64,000 nucleotides of DNA, taken from Pseudoflavonifractor sp. AF19-9AC (lineage in GTDB: Bacteria; Bacillota; Clostridia; Oscillospirales; Oscillospiraceae). The stretch covers positions 173,098 to 237,097 of the forward strand of contig NZ_QUGI01000006.1 of assembly GCF_003478995.1 (NCBI RefSeq), read 5' to 3'. Within the stretch, counting starts at the first letter, position 1; each line of letters opens with the position of its first letter. The translations under genes and the position numbers were made by a program. Positions 41,538 to 50,400 of this stretch are shown here, piece by piece. The notes beneath the pieces are model-generated. The model worked only from the letters and a program-made list of their open reading frames with translations. It ran no database searches and was not told the origin of the DNA.

Positions 41538-42512
41538 TCAGGTCTTAGGTACGGTTTTGGTGATGGTAGCCTTGGGATCCTCGGTGTCAAAGACCGTCTT
41601 GGCCGCGGCGGCCAGGCCGGCCAGGCCCTGAATCTCACTGGGGACAATGATCTTGGTGGCCTTGCCGTTGGCGGCGGCGGTGAAGGCCTCCAGGGCCTTG
41701 ATCTTGATGACGCCATCGCCGGGCTGGGCCTCGTTGATAAGCTTGATAGCGTCAGCGGTGGCCTGCTGCACCTTCATGATGGCCTGAGCCTGGGCCTCGG
41801 CCTCCAGAATCTTGGCCTGCTTGGCACCCTCGGCCTGGAGAATGGCAGCCTGCTTAGCGGCGTCCGCCCGGAGGATGGCACTCTGTTTTTCACCCTCAGC
41901 CACCAGGATCTGGGACTGCTTCTGGCCCTCAGCCTGGAGGATAGCCTCGCGGCGCTCGCGCTCGGCCCGCATCTGCTTCTCCATGGACTCCTGAATGTCC
42001 CGGGGCGGCATGATGTTCTTCAGTTCCACCCGGTTGACCTTGATGCCCCAGTTGTCAGTGGCCTCGTCCAGGATGGCCCGCATCTGACCGTTGATGTGGT
42101 CGCGGCTGGTGAGAGACTGGTCCAGCTCCAGATCGCCGATGATGTTGCGCAGGGTGGTGGCGGTCAGGTTCTCAATGGCGGACATGGGATTTTCCACTCC
42201 GTAGGCGTACAGCTTGGGGTCGGTAATCTGGAAATAGATGACCGTGTCAATCTGCATGGTCACGTTATCCTTGGTGATAACCGGCTGGGGCGGAAAGTCC
42301 ACAACCTGCTCCTTCAGGGACACATTTTTGGCCACACGCTCAAAAAGGGGCATCTTGAAGTGGAGGCCCACCCCCCAGACGGTACGGAACGCGCCCAGGC
42401 GCTCAATGACGAAGGCCCGGGACTGAGGCACTACCTTAATGCAGGAACCCAGAAGAATCAGAATGAAAAGTGCCAGAATAATCCAGGGGATAATCTTCAA
42501 TATCAGTTCCAT
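41538..42512 (-). CDS. SPFH / Band 7 membrane scaffold protein (QmcA-like)
   Basis: 324 aa: one N-terminal helix (about 5-25), SPFH domain (VVPQSRAFVIERLGAF, later DQSLTSRDHINGQMRAILDEATDNWGI split across about 120-150), and a long Ala/Gln/Glu coiled coil with repeats such as ILQAEGQKQ, ILVAEGEKQ, ILRADAAKQ. This is the stomatin/flotillin-like organisation that forms membrane cages and partners an NfeD protein, encoded directly upstream. Confidence 0.93.
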   Translation of the reverse strand: MELILKIIPWIILALFILILLGSCIKVVPQSRAFVIERLGAFRTVWGVGLHFKMPLFERVAKNVSLKEQVVDFPPQPVITKDNVTMQIDTVIYFQITDPKLYAYGVENPMSAIENLTATTLRNIIGDLELDQSLTSRDHINGQMRAILDEATDNWGIKVNRVELKNIMPPRDIQESMEKQMRAERERREAILQAEGQKQSQILVAEGEKQSAILRADAAKQAAILQAEGAKQAKILEAEAQAQAIMKVQQATADAIKLINEAQPGDGVIKIKALEAFTAAANGKATKIIVPSEIQGLAGLAAAAKTVFDTEDPKATITKTVPKT

Positions 42513-42533
42513 ATGTACTCCTTTTCCGCGCCG

Positions 42534-42962
42534 TTACAGCGCTTCTACAAACAGTTTTACTCCTTCAATGCGCAGCACCCGCACCTCAGTACCCGTGGGA
42601 ATCACCACGTTGTGCTCGCTGCGGGCAGACCAGATCTGGCCGGATACGTTGACCTGTCCCTTCCCCTCTACGTTGTCAACGCTCTCGGTCACCACAGCCG
42701 TTTTTCCGATGACCCGGTCGGCGTTGGTGGGGGTGCGGCTGGTCTTTAAAAGCCGTGCAGCAAAGGGACGGATGAGCGCCAGGGAGAGGCCGGACAGCAC
42801 CAGGAATACCACGATCTGAATCCAGATATTTCCGCCCAGCACCGCTGTAATCAACCCGCCCAGGGCCCCCACCGCAAACCAAATGAAGGTGAGTCCCACC
42901 GTCAATGCCTCGCCCACCACCAGGACAACAAGGGCAATGAGCCAAATCGTGCTTGGAAGCAT
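42534..42962 (-). CDS. nfeD: NfeD-family membrane protein
   Basis: 142 aa from ATG 42962 (AAAGGAG 5 bp upstream; longer frame rejected). Three hydrophobic helices, then a small beta-barrel (OB-fold): VIGKTAVVTESVDNV, GQVNVSGQIWSARS, VIPTGTEVRVLRIEGVKLFVE. Operon partner of the SPFH protein, 21 bp upstream. It probably helps the SPFH cage control membrane protein quality (family knowledge). Confidence 0.92.
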   Translation of the reverse strand: MLPSTIWLIALVVLVVGEALTVGLTFIWFAVGALGGLITAVLGGNIWIQIVVFLVLSGLSLALIRPFAARLLKTSRTPTNADRVIGKTAVVTESVDNVEGKGQVNVSGQIWSARSEHNVVIPTGTEVRVLRIEGVKLFVEAL

Positions 42963-43093
42963 ACAAACTCCTTTCTCCCCGGGCCGATCATCCACCCAGA
43001 GTTTACTGGTGTCTTTATCATAGCACACTCCTAAATAAAAAGCCACCTTAACTTCCCCGGATGCAAGATATTCCAAGTTCCTTCTTTCTGTTC

Positions 43094-43837
43094 TCAAAGG
43101 CTGATTTCGGAATTGTCCAGCTCTTTGAAAATGTCGTAATTCATGGTGTTGGGAATGAGGGCTATGGTGTCCGGCATACGTGCGGCATCCTGCTGGACCT
43201 CGGTCCGGGCCACTTCGGAGAGGTGGTGCTTCATGGCGTAATAAATAGCTCCGTGGCAGATGTATGTGCTTTTGAACAGTTCCTCCTTATTGGGGTACAC
43301 CGCCATGGAATAGTACCGGTATCGCAGCAGGCCCGGCCGAATCACCGCATACATGGACTGAAGATAGGGGTTTCCGCAGGCCTTGTAGATGATCCCATGG
43401 AATTGGTCGTCCAGCACCGCAAAGCGGTAAAAGGAGAAGTCGTCCGTATAAACCTTAAACTGATTGAGCAGGCGCTCCATCTCCGCCAAATCCGCCGGTG
43501 TGATGCGCTTGGCCGCCACCTTGGCCGACTGCCCGTCAATTTCCAGGCGGGCACAGGCCAGATGCTGCAGGTCCTGCTTGGTAATGGGAGACACCCGGGG
43601 TTTCCCGGTCTCGTCCTCCTCCACCAGCCCCTCCATGGTCAGCTGCTCCAGGGCACGCTTCACCGGGGAACGGCTCACATCCATGGCAAGGGCGATGCGG
43701 CTCTCCATCAGCTTATCCCCTGGGGCCAGGCGGAGGGTGATGATTTCCCGCTTCAGATAGGAATAAATCACCTGCCACAACGGTGCAAAGGGATTCTTCT
43801 CCAGCGCGTTTTGAATGCATTCCTTAGACCTCGACAT
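43094..43837 (-). CDS. GntR-family (FCD-type) regulator
   Basis: 247 aa from ATG 43837 (GGAGG 12 bp upstream; GTG alternatives lie further up). N-terminal winged helix IITLRLAPGDKLMESRIALAMDVSRSPVKRALEQL (about 30-75 with the wing GLVEEDETGKPRVS), then an all-helical FCD domain with His/Asp candidates (LDDQFHGIIYKA, HGAIYYAMKHHL). FCD-GntR proteins sense organic acids with a bound metal. Divergent from a hydroxyacid catabolic operon, its likely target. Confidence 0.88.
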   Translation of the reverse strand: MSRSKECIQNALEKNPFAPLWQVIYSYLKREIITLRLAPGDKLMESRIALAMDVSRSPVKRALEQLTMEGLVEEDETGKPRVSPITKQDLQHLACARLEIDGQSAKVAAKRITPADLAEMERLLNQFKVYTDDFSFYRFAVLDDQFHGIIYKACGNPYLQSMYAVIRPGLLRYRYYSMAVYPNKEELFKSTYICHGAIYYAMKHHLSEVARTEVQQDAARMPDTIALIPNTMNYDIFKELDNSEISL

Positions 43838-44008
43838 TCTGTTATCCACTCCTCCCACAAGATGCACGTTTGTCTCATTATAGCATCACAGAGAGCCCCT
43901 CCGTCAATTATTGTTAAAACTTAAATTAGTCAAATCACCCTCTGCCGCCCATGCAAATGCTTTTTCGTTGTGCACTTTCTCTCTTTAATGTGCAAATACT
44001 CCTTTCTT

Positions 44009-44039
44009 TTGACACATCTATTTGTGCTGTATTTATAAT
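44009..44039 (+). promoter_or_regulatory. Promoter of the dehydrogenase-aldolase operon
   Basis: TTGACA (44009-44014) with TTTATA (44032-44037, 17-bp spacer) or TATAAT (44034-44039, 19-bp). TGTGCA occurs twice upstream (about 43971-43976 and 43990-43995 region) as possible GntR half-sites. Confidence 0.65.
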
Positions 44040-44089
44040 AAATATAGATTTAGACCCACGTTACGATGTTGGAAAGGAGTATAAGAGGA

Positions 44090-45070
44090 ATGAAAGTATA
44101 TGTGGTGGACTCGGATTTCTTCGTGGACTATGACTACGCCATCGAAAAGCAGGTAATTGAGGCGAGCGGGAATGAGCTCATTCTGGAAACCTGCAAAAAT
44201 GAGCAGGACGTCATGGATCGCTGCAAGGATGCCGATGTCCTGATGACGGTTCTGGTCAAGCTGAACGGCACAGTCATGGATGCCTGCCCCAACCTGAAGG
44301 GCCTGGTCCGATATGGCATCGGTGTGGATGCCATCGACATTGCCGCCGCCAGCCAGCGCGGAATCCCCGTGTGCAACTTCACCGACTACTGCATCCCCGA
44401 GGTGGCTACTCACGCCTTTTCCATGATTCTGGCCCTGTCCCGGAATCTGCCCATCTTCACCCGCAACGTCCGCCAGGGACTCTGGACCCATGGCCCCAAG
44501 GGCATTCCCATGCGCCGGGCCAGCAGCCGGACGCTGGGTCTGGTGGGCTTCGGCAGCATTGCCCGGGAGCTGTGCGGCTACGCCAAGGCCATGGGCTACC
44601 ACGTCATCGCCTATGACCCCTTCCTTCCCGCCGAGCGCTTTGCTCAGATGGAGGTTCAGCAGGTCACCAAGGAGGAACTGTTCGCCCAGGCGGACATTAT
44701 CTCCGTCCACACCCCCATGACTCCGGACACCTTCCATATGATCAACAAGGACACCATCGCTCAGATGAAGGACGGTGTCATCATCATCAACACCGCCCGC
44801 GGCCCCATCATCTGCGAGGCCGACCTCATCGAGGCTCTGAAGAGCGGCAAGGTGGCCGCCGCCGGACTGGACGTGGTGGAGTTTGAAACCATCACCACCA
44901 GCGACCACCCCTATGCCTCCATGGACAACGTCATTCTCTCCCCCCACGCCGCCTACGACTCGGTGGAGTCCACGCTGGACCTGCACCGGAAGGCCGCCAA
45001 CACCGCGGTCACCCTGTGCAGCGGCGAGCTTCCCTACAACACCTTTAATAAGAAGGATCTGGCACACTGA
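44090..45070 (+). CDS. D-isomer-specific 2-hydroxyacid dehydrogenase
   Basis: 326 aa from ATG 44090 (AAAGGAG and AGAGGA upstream; an in-frame ATG 24 bp earlier is less likely). NAD-binding motif LGLVGFGSIAREL (about 145), Asp in AYDPFLP (about 170), catalytic Arg in INTARGP (about 231), Glu in DVVEFE (about 258) and catalytic His in LSPHAAYDS (about 283). Reduces a 2-oxoacid or oxidises a 2-hydroxyacid. Followed 17 bp later by an aldolase and a permease, giving a complete uptake-and-cleavage route for a hydroxyacid; substrate unknown. Confidence 0.9.
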   Translation: MKVYVVDSDFFVDYDYAIEKQVIEASGNELILETCKNEQDVMDRCKDADVLMTVLVKLNGTVMDACPNLKGLVRYGIGVDAIDIAAASQRGIPVCNFTDYCIPEVATHAFSMILALSRNLPIFTRNVRQGLWTHGPKGIPMRRASSRTLGLVGFGSIARELCGYAKAMGYHVIAYDPFLPAERFAQMEVQQVTKEELFAQADIISVHTPMTPDTFHMINKDTIAQMKDGVIIINTARGPIICEADLIEALKSGKVAAAGLDVVEFETITTSDHPYASMDNVILSPHAAYDSVESTLDLHRKAANTAVTLCSGELPYNTFNKKDLAH

Positions 45071-45087
45071 AAAAGGAGACGGAAGAG

Positions 45088-45864
45088 ATGGAAAACCTGT
45101 TAAAGCGGAAAATTGAAGCCGGTGAAAAAGGAATCGGCACCTTTTTTGAAATTGGAAGCGCCAACGCGGTGGAGTGTTTGGGCGCCTCTGGCCTGGACTT
45201 TCTGATTCTGGACTCAGAACACGGCCCCTTCGAAGCGGAGAGCTGCGCCGACCTGGTCCGTGCAGCCTGTCTGCGGAACATCACCCCTCTGGCCCGCATC
45301 AAGGACTGCTCCCGCCCCTCTGTATTGAAGATGCTGGACATCGGCGTACAGGGCCTGGTGGTCCCCTGCGTCAACACCGTGGAGGAGGTCCACAATCTGG
45401 TGGACTACGCCAAGTACTACCCGGTGGGCAACCGGGGCGTCATGTGGGGACGGGATGCCATCTGGGGCGAGGCGGACTATGCCAGCCACGGCCTCAACAG
45501 CTATTTTGAAACCTGCAATCGTGAAACCCTGCTGATCCCTCAGTGTGAAACGGCCGGCTGCCTGGCCAACATCGAGGAGATCACCCAAATCGACGGCGTG
45601 GACGGCATCTTCATCGGTCCCTTTGACCTGTCTGTGGCCCTGAACAACCCCGGCCAGTTCGATACCCAGGAGTTTAAAGACGCCATTGCCCGCATTCTCA
45701 AGGCCTGTAAGGACGCCGGTAAGCTGGCCATGCTCTACACCGGTGACGCCAAATCCACCCGAGCTTACTTTGAGCAGGGCTTTGATGCAGCCGCGGTGTC
45801 TCTGGACACCAAGTTCTATATTAACGCATTCCGCGGCCTGATTCGCGAAATTAAGGAGGGTTAA
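45088..45864 (+). CDS. HpcH/HpaI-family class II aldolase
   Basis: 258 aa, ATG 45088 (AAAGGAGACGGAAGAG upstream). Family blocks: GTFFEIGSANAVECLGASGLDFLILDSEHGPF (catalytic His within DSEHGPF, about 45; split over residues 17-48), DIGVQGLVVPCVNTVEE, and IDGIFIGPFDLS (Asp metal/phosphate site, about 172-182). Such aldolases split or form 4-hydroxy-2-oxoacids with pyruvate and a divalent metal. Operon with the dehydrogenase and permease. Confidence 0.9.
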   Translation: MENLLKRKIEAGEKGIGTFFEIGSANAVECLGASGLDFLILDSEHGPFEAESCADLVRAACLRNITPLARIKDCSRPSVLKMLDIGVQGLVVPCVNTVEEVHNLVDYAKYYPVGNRGVMWGRDAIWGEADYASHGLNSYFETCNRETLLIPQCETAGCLANIEEITQIDGVDGIFIGPFDLSVALNNPGQFDTQEFKDAIARILKACKDAGKLAMLYTGDAKSTRAYFEQGFDAAAVSLDTKFYINAFRGLIREIKEG

Positions 45865-45865
45865 C

Positions 45866-47008
45866 ATGGAACAGCAGAGCAGTTTGAAAAGCTTGATGGG
45901 CCCCATCTCCGTGGCGTGTGTCTGGTTCGGCACCCACGTGGGTCCCGGCTTTGCCAGCGGTGCACAGCTGGTGCAGTACTTCGTCGGCTACGGCTGGCTG
46001 GGCGTCTACATCGGCCCCCTGATCCTGATGGTACTCAGCGCCTGGATCGTCTATCACGTGCTGGAGACCTGCCGGCTGTACCAGGTATATAATTATCACG
46101 AGTTCTACAATGTGGTGTATGGACCTGCCCGTAAATTCTTTGTGGCCTACAAGGAGATCTGCGTGCTGCTCTCCAGCGTGGTCATCGCCTCCATGTCCTA
46201 CGCCAGCGGCGGCTCCCTGTTAGCCACAGTAGGCGTCCCCTACTTCGTGGGCGGCCTGTGCACTGTCGTCGCGGTTGTGGTGCTGCTGCTGTTCGGCGAG
46301 TCTCTCGTCCGAAAGGCCTCCACCGCCATTACTCTGGCTCTGGTTATCATGGTACTGATCATCGGCATCAAGGGCATCGGCCCCTCCTGGGCTGCCACCT
46401 CGGAATATGTGGGCAGCCACACCATGAACGCCAGCTACGGCACCTCCATCCTGAACATCATCCTCTATCTGGCCATCTTCTGCTCCTTCGTGGACTCCGG
46501 CATGGCCACCTCCAAGGGTGTCATCAAAAGCAAGCGTGATTCCCTTATTACCGCCGTTCTTGGTTCCATCCTGGTAGGCGGATGCACCATGATTATGAAC
46601 ACCCTGTTTGCCGCCCAGATGCCTGGCGCTCTTACAGACAGCCTCCCCGTCGTCACCGCCCTCAAGCGCATCGGCGTGGGTGAGTATTTCCAGATCATCT
46701 ACGTGGCTCTGGCCATGCTGGCCGTTCTCAGCACCGGCGTCGGCTTTATGTGCGGCACGGTCGCCCGCTATGAGGGTTTGGTCTGCAAAAAGCTCAATGT
46801 AGGCAGTGTGGCTTCCCGTTTCCTCATCATCGCCTTCTTCATGATTATTGCCATCCTGCTGGGCCAGTTTGGTATCCTTACCATCGTCAACTTCGGCTAC
46901 AAGATCGTCTTCTCTTACATGGGCGTTCCCATGATGTTTATCCCCTTTATCTTTATCCTGCCCTACTGGGTACGCCGGAAGAACAAAGAACTCCAGAAGA
47001 AAGGCTAA
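45866..47008 (+). CDS. YkvI-family membrane transporter
   Basis: 380 aa, ATG 45866 with GGAGGGTTAAC. About ten to eleven hydrophobic helices; the start WFGTHVGPGFASGAQLVQYF and later FCSFVDSGMATSKG are typical of YkvI proteins, distant LeuT-fold transporters without established substrates. Stop codon of the aldolase lies 2 bp before its start. Context suggests uptake of the organic acid used by the operon. Confidence 0.85.
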   Translation: MEQQSSLKSLMGPISVACVWFGTHVGPGFASGAQLVQYFVGYGWLGVYIGPLILMVLSAWIVYHVLETCRLYQVYNYHEFYNVVYGPARKFFVAYKEICVLLSSVVIASMSYASGGSLLATVGVPYFVGGLCTVVAVVVLLLFGESLVRKASTAITLALVIMVLIIGIKGIGPSWAATSEYVGSHTMNASYGTSILNIILYLAIFCSFVDSGMATSKGVIKSKRDSLITAVLGSILVGGCTMIMNTLFAAQMPGALTDSLPVVTALKRIGVGEYFQIIYVALAMLAVLSTGVGFMCGTVARYEGLVCKKLNVGSVASRFLIIAFFMIIAILLGQFGILTIVNFGYKIVFSYMGVPMMFIPFIFILPYWVRRKNKELQKKG

Positions 47009-47041
47009 TCTCCTGATGACTACCTTCAGTTGCATATTCTG

Positions 47042-47086
47042 AAAAAACGGCCGTGTTCATTTTGCGAACACGGCCGTTTTTTGTCT
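47042..47086 (+). terminator. Terminator of the dehydrogenase-aldolase-permease operon
   Basis: A 17-bp stem (47042-47058 with 47066-47082, GGCCGTGTTC core) with T-run. Confidence 0.92.
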
Positions 47087-47089
47087 TAT

Positions 47090-47385
47090 TTTACGTTATT
47101 CAATTTCAATGCCAGGTATTGTCATACTTTTCAACATGTTACCTGCGACTTCGCTCCAATTCAGTCTTGAAATAGGATACACATCTGCATCCCTGGTATC
47201 TTGTAGCTTCTCTCCGGGCCACCTACACTACTTCTTTCATCTCCATACTTTTTACTGCATATAGGCTCGCACCGCAGTTCACCTCACTCTTCATCCGCTG
47301 ATAAACCACTGACCCAACGGTTGTGATCAATTTCTCATAGGCAGTCACCAAATCTCGAGGCAGTAATTCACACCATCATTTGCAT
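47090..47385. other. Gap with no supported gene
   Basis: One minus-strand frame (47223 to about 47373: CELLPRDLVTAYEKLITTVG ... YQRMKSEVNCG) has protein-like composition but lacks a start and ribosome site. It may be the last trace of a lost gene. Confidence 0.4.
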
Positions 47386-47429
47386 AGAGAACGGGGAGAG
47401 GCTCCAAATGAAGCCTCTCCCCGTTCTCT
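47386..47429 (-). terminator. Hairpin after the giant surface-protein gene
   Basis: An 18-bp perfect stem (47386-47403 / 47412-47429) with an 8-nt loop; probably ends the minus-strand transcript, although the T-run is poor. Confidence 0.7.
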
Positions 47430-47485
47430 ATTTTGCATTTGTCCGTTCAGACTCTCTGTGTTAATACCGCCTTATCCAAGAATAC

Positions 47486-50400
47486 TTAGCCAAACTCATG
47501 ATACAGGAAGGTTACTGCCTGCCCACGAGAGACAACCACGTCGGGACTAAAGTTGTTCCCTCCGGTACCACTGGTAATGCCATTGGCCACGGCCCAGGAC
47601 ACCGCATCGTAATACCAAGCGTCCGCAGCCACATCCCCAAACCCATTACCAGAAGCAGTGGGAGATCCGGCCGCCCGCCACTGGAACATGACCGCCTGAG
47701 AACGGGTCACATCCGCGTTGGGGCTGAACGTAGTCGAGCTAGTCCCAGCGGTTACTCCGTTAGCCACAGCCCACAGCACCGCATCATAGTAGTAGTCGTT
47801 GGTGCTCACGTCGGTGAAGGGGTTGGTTCCGGTGGCCTTGGGGGATCCGTGGGCTCTCCACAGGAAGGTCACCATCTGGGCGCGGGAGACCGCTGCATTG
47901 GGACTAAATGTATTAGCGCCAGTTCCAGCGGTCACACCGTGCTCCACAGCCCACAGCACCGCGTTGTAGTAGTAGTCGTTGGTACCCACATCAACAAAGG
48001 GATTGACCAGCGCCACCTCCCGGAAGGAAGCCTCGATTTCTACACGGCCGGCGGGCATTTTGAAGGTGAATTTGCCGCTACCCTTGTTGGTCAGTTCCAG
48101 CACATTACCCTTGCTGTCGGTGACGATCAGCTTATCTAGCTCATAGCCGTCATCGGGAGTAACAGTGATGGTAACGATCTCGCCCTTTTCAGCATAGCGC
48201 TTCTGGAGGGAAATCTCACCGCCAGTAACTTTGCTGGGCATGGAGATGGCGTAGGTAGGATCGCTGGAGCCACCGGAAGAACCAGAGGAATTCACACTCC
48301 ACCGTGCGGTCAAAGTCAGATGTGCTGTAACCTGAATTTCAAAATCATAGACCACGTTATTGAGATACCAACCTTCAAACACATAGCCGTCTCGCTCAGG
48401 ATCCGCAGGCCGGGTAACCTTTTCATTCTCCGCTACATCCTGAGTGGACAATACCGTACCGTCCACATCCTGGAACGTAACGATGTAACGGTTGGTCACA
48501 GTTCCGGTACTTCCTCCGCCTTCATTCTGATTGTCGATGGTGCCGTAGTTGATGATCGCGCCGTTATTGGTCAGTGCTGTCCCATTCGGAATGGTGAGGG
48601 TCACGTCCTTGGCGATCACCAGTGTCTTACCACTGACAACACTTAGAGAACTGCCCAGTGTGGTATCTGCCGTCAGTTTCACTCCGGTGAAACCGGTCTT
48701 GTTAGTGCCGGTGATGGTTCCGCCAAGAATTGCGGCGGCATCCTCTGTCAGCGTGCCAGTGACCAGCCAAACATTGTCCGGAGCATGGTTGTCGGCCATA
48801 TTTGTGGTAATGTAATTGACCTCACTGGTCTTCACCGTTTGGATGGTACCCTCATTGGGGAAGGCACGCTCATCTGTATTCGGGTTGTCATCCGACTCGG
48901 CACCATGTCCGAATCCAGCCGCCACAGCAGACGCTGCCTCCACAGTGGTAATGGTGCTCTGGCTATCTGCCGCCACCTTCAGCGAGACCAACTTATTGCT
49001 GGCATCCGTGGTGCGGAGGATTCCGATCTGTGCGCCGTCGGCTGCCGAGAAATTCAATGTAGTAGTCTTAACGTCTCCATCCTCAGTGTTGCCGGTCATG
49101 CCGGTCACCTCTACCAGCTGAACGGTACCACCAGCGATCTCCAGCGTCATGCCGGTGTGAACTGCACCATTGACCATCAGCGTTCCGATAGAGGAACCAT
49201 TCGTCAGATTCATGGTGTAGGTAAAGCCCTGATTGTGGCCGGCAACCAGATGAAGCGTATCCAGCTGTACCTTGTCCAGGGTCACCTGATGGGCAGCGTT
49301 ACCACCCACTGTCACCGCGCCGATGGCATCAGAATCAGTGAGGTTTTCCAGAGTGGCTTCTACCGCCACATTACCTACCAGTTTACCCACATAGTTGGAA
49401 TCTGCAGCGCCGGTCACTGTACCATTACCCACGCAAGTGGAACCGTCCAAAGTTGCTCCATTGCGGATCAGGGCCGCCACACCGCCAGCCTGCTCTGCAC
49501 CGTTCACACTGCCCGAGTTCGTCAGATTTTTCAATTCCGCACCATCCACAACGGCAACAATACCGCCGGCCTGCCGTCCGCTGATTGCACTGGTATTTCT
49601 GTTGCCTGCGGCGGAAAATACCGTGTCATAACCCGCTGTGGTCAGAATGCCACCAGCCATGCCATCTTTACCATCGATTGTACCGGAGTTGACATTACTC
49701 TCGATTGTTCCCGCCACACCAGCTACAGCGATGCCTGCCGCCGAAGTACCAGATGCCTCCGCCGAAACTGTAATAGCACCGGTATTGGTGTTGCCAATCA
49801 AATCCAGGCTACAATCGTTATATGCAAAGGTACTGGCCAGGATTCCCGCAGCATAATACCCGCTGACAGATCCTGTATTGCGGTTGCTTCGGAATGTGAC
49901 GGCCCCCTCCTGGACACTGTACGTGTTGGCCGTGGCACAAACGCCGCCGGCCGTGCCGTAGCTGTCACTTGTGTGGTTGGAAGCAATGACAGCGTTGTTA
50001 GTACAGCTCTCCACCAGAATATCACCAACACCGCTCGTACCCGTATTGGTATTGGCGCCTACAAACCCCACGACACCCGCCGCACGGCTGTGCCCGGTTA
50101 CAGAACCACTTTCTACCGTGATGTTGGAAAGAGTTGCCCCGTTGACTGCTGCGCCCACTGCGGCAGCTGCCGTACTATTGTTGACATCTGCACCTGGCTT
50201 ATCTACCGTTACGTCGGCAAAGCGGAGATTCTTCACAGTACCGCCGTCCACGCCGCCGAAGAAGCCGTAGCAGGCATAACCGGTGTTGAACGTATTATAG
50301 TAGGGCTTATCCGTATCCACAGATGTCATGGTGAGATTGCGGATCGCATGACCGATGCCGTTGAAGATACCCTGGAAGGAGTAATCCACAACGGTGCCCT

